Of a stretch of 5,629 bases of DNA, positions 4,349 to 5,629 are shown one piece after another (position 1 is the first letter of the stretch; every line of letters begins with the position of its first letter). Made by a program: the position numbers and the translations under genes. The notes below the pieces were generated by a model that was given only the letters and a program-made list of their open reading frames with translations, made no database searches and was not told the origin of the DNA. Source of the DNA: an uncultured Treponema sp. (GTDB lineage: Bacteria > Spirochaetota > Spirochaetia > Treponematales > Treponemataceae); assembly GCA_946538795.1 (NCBI GenBank), contig CAMNGY010000128.1:1-5629 (forward strand). The letters run 5' to 3'.

Positions 4349-5629
4349 ATGCCAGTTCGTTTTGATTCCAGGAAAAATGTGTTTTTGCTTGAGACCCCTT
4401 CGTCCACATACGTCATACGCCTCTTCGGAAAGCGCGTCCTTCACGGGGGATGGTTCCACCGGCTGCCCGGCTGGAGCGATGCCTGCGTCACGCCGTCATC
4501 CGAGAGGCCGAGTTTTTCGCCCGTGCCGGAGGACTTTGAGGGAAAGGCATATTTTTCTCCGGACGTGTGCCAGCAGGAATTCCCGGTTACGGGGAGGGGG
4601 GACTTCCGTGCGCCCGCGGTGGAGGCCGTCGATTCCACGGGGGCCAACGGTACGGAATTCCTGTACGTTTCCCATGACATATCAAGGGGCAAGAAAAAGA
4701 TTCCCGGCCTGCCCGCGACCTACGCGGACGAGGACGATGTGGCCACGCTGGAGATAGAGCTATCCGACCCGTCGGGCCCGCTCAGGCTGACGCTGAGCTA
4801 TACCGTCTGGGAGCATTACGACGCAATCTGCCGCCATGCCCGCATCCGCAACGCGTCGGACAAGGAGAGCGTGTCCCTCCGCGCGGTGATGAGCGCGAGC
4901 ATGGACTTCCCGCACTACCGCTTCAGGATGCTGCAGCTGTCCGGGGCGCACACCCGCGAGAGGCGGATGATAAGCCGCGCCCTCTGCCCCGGCATGCAGT
5001 CGGTGGAAAGCCGGAGGGGCATGAGCAGCCACCAGCAGAACCCCTTCATGGCCCTGATGGGGGAGGGGGCGACTGAGAGCTCGGGCGAGGTGTTCGGCTT
5101 CAGCCTGGTCTACTCCGGGAACTTCATCGCGCGGGCCGAGGTGGACCAGTTCGGGACCTGCCGGGCGCAGATAGGGATCAACCCCTACAACTTCGGCTGG
5201 AAGCTCGATCCCGGTGAGGAGTTCTGCACGCCCGAGGCCGTGCTCGTCAGGAGCGAGGAGGGACTCGGGGGTATGAGCCGGACTTACCACGAGCTGTACC
5301 GGAGGCACCTTTGCCGGGGCGAGTGGAGGGACAAGCTGAGGCCGATCGTCATAAACAACTGGGAGGCGACATACTTTGACTTCAACGCGGAAAAGCTCTT
5401 CGCCCTCGCCGACACGGCGGCCTCCTGCGGCATGGAGCTCTTCGTTCTGGATGACGGCTGGTTCGGCAAGCGGAACGACGACCATAGCTCGCTCGGCGAC
5501 TGGTTTGTCAACAAGGAGAAGCTTCCGGACGGGCTCAGGCATATCGCCGACGGCATACACTCGCGGGGCATGAAGTTCGGCCTCTGGGTCGAGCCGGAGC
5601 TGATTTCGCCTGACAGCGATCTGTACCGC
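4349..5629 (+). CDS. Alpha-galactosidase, glycoside hydrolase family 36, C-terminus cut by window edge
   Basis: The enzyme hydrolyses terminal alpha-1,6-galactosyl residues of raffinose-family sugars or melibiose. The window holds 427 codons with no stop; the family is usually about 720-750 residues. The N-terminal beta-rich domain shows QQEFPVTGRGDFR (75-87), YVSH (106-109) and GLPATY (120-125). The catalytic barrel begins around 335 with INNWEATYFDF (W338) and continues through LFVLDDGWFGKRNDD (D368, D369, W371), LGDWFVNKEKLPDG and GLWVEPELISPDSDLYR (411-427). By family knowledge the two Asp and Trp bind galactose. The nucleophile Asp in KWDMNR and the acid/base Asp lie beyond the window. 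There is no signal peptide, so it acts in the cytoplasm on imported sugar. It follows the binding-protein gene by 121 bp, across a hairpin. Common names for such genes are aga, rafA and galA. Family assignment is very secure. Confidence 0.97.
   Translation, partial: MPVRFDSRKNVFLLETPSSTYVIRLFGKRVLHGGWFHRLPGWSDACVTPSSERPSFSPVPEDFEGKAYFSPDVCQQEFPVTGRGDFRAPAVEAVDSTGANGTEFLYVSHDISRGKKKIPGLPATYADEDDVATLEIELSDPSGPLRLTLSYTVWEHYDAICRHARIRNASDKESVSLRAVMSASMDFPHYRFRMLQLSGAHTRERRMISRALCPGMQSVESRRGMSSHQQNPFMALMGEGATESSGEVFGFSLVYSGNFIARAEVDQFGTCRAQIGINPYNFGWKLDPGEEFCTPEAVLVRSEEGLGGMSRTYHELYRRHLCRGEWRDKLRPIVINNWEATYFDFNAEKLFALADTAASCGMELFVLDDGWFGKRNDDHSSLGDWFVNKEKLPDGLRHIADGIHSRGMKFGLWVEPELISPDSDLYR

Noticed and set aside
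4342..4365. Seven-codon mini-frame overlapping the GH36 start
   Set aside because: The ribosome site directly abuts its ATG, so initiation there is unlikely; it is probably a chance overlap.
4760..5560. Long open frame of 266 codons on the minus strand, antisense to the GH36 gene
   Set aside because: Its translation is Pro/Ala/Val/Arg-rich with no recognisable domain, and it lies fully under a strongly conserved GH36 coding frame. GC-rich genes often leave such open antisense frames.

Overview
The window is one catabolic locus from a GC-rich bacterium (G+C clearly above 55% in genes, judged by eye). It holds a divergent regulator, a two-permease plus binding-protein sugar ABC importer, and the start of a family GH36 alpha-galactosidase. 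The binding-protein lipobox (GIS-C) is non-classical and the ABC genes resemble those of treponemes and other spirochaetes or gut Firmicutes. A spirochaete is my best guess, but host assignment from this window alone is weak.

Layout: (1) 1-836, minus strand, a LacI-family regulator cut by the left edge. (2) 837-958, a 122-bp divergent promoter region at about 29% G+C by hand count. It holds two facing promoters, each placing its likely transcription start on the start codon of its gene. (3) 959-1837 and 1856-2776, two CUT1-type permeases. (4) 2777-2862, a gap with a small GC hairpin and a perfect TATAAT box. (5) 2863-4227, a lipoprotein solute-binding protein. (6) 4228-4348, a gap with a strong terminator-like hairpin. 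(7) 4349-5629, the first 427 codons of a GH36 alpha-galactosidase, cut by the right edge before the catalytic nucleophile.

How it works together (inference from families): the lipoprotein captures an alpha-galactoside such as raffinose, melibiose or stachyose. The two permeases import it, powered by an ATPase that is not encoded here. The GH36 enzyme, which has no signal peptide, removes terminal alpha-galactosyl residues in the cytoplasm. The LacI-type protein would repress the operon until sugar is present.

The most notable non-coding signal is a 28-bp near-perfect palindrome (12 of 14 pairs) inside the first permease gene at 1114-1141. It is written in unusually AT-ending codons and shares a 10-bp block with the core promoter. 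It looks like a candidate internal operator that could pair with a promoter-proximal site. The two apparently leaderless divergent genes are the second point of interest. I see no RNA genes, CRISPR array, insertion sequence or clearly novel system; the coding content is a recognisable sugar-use operon.
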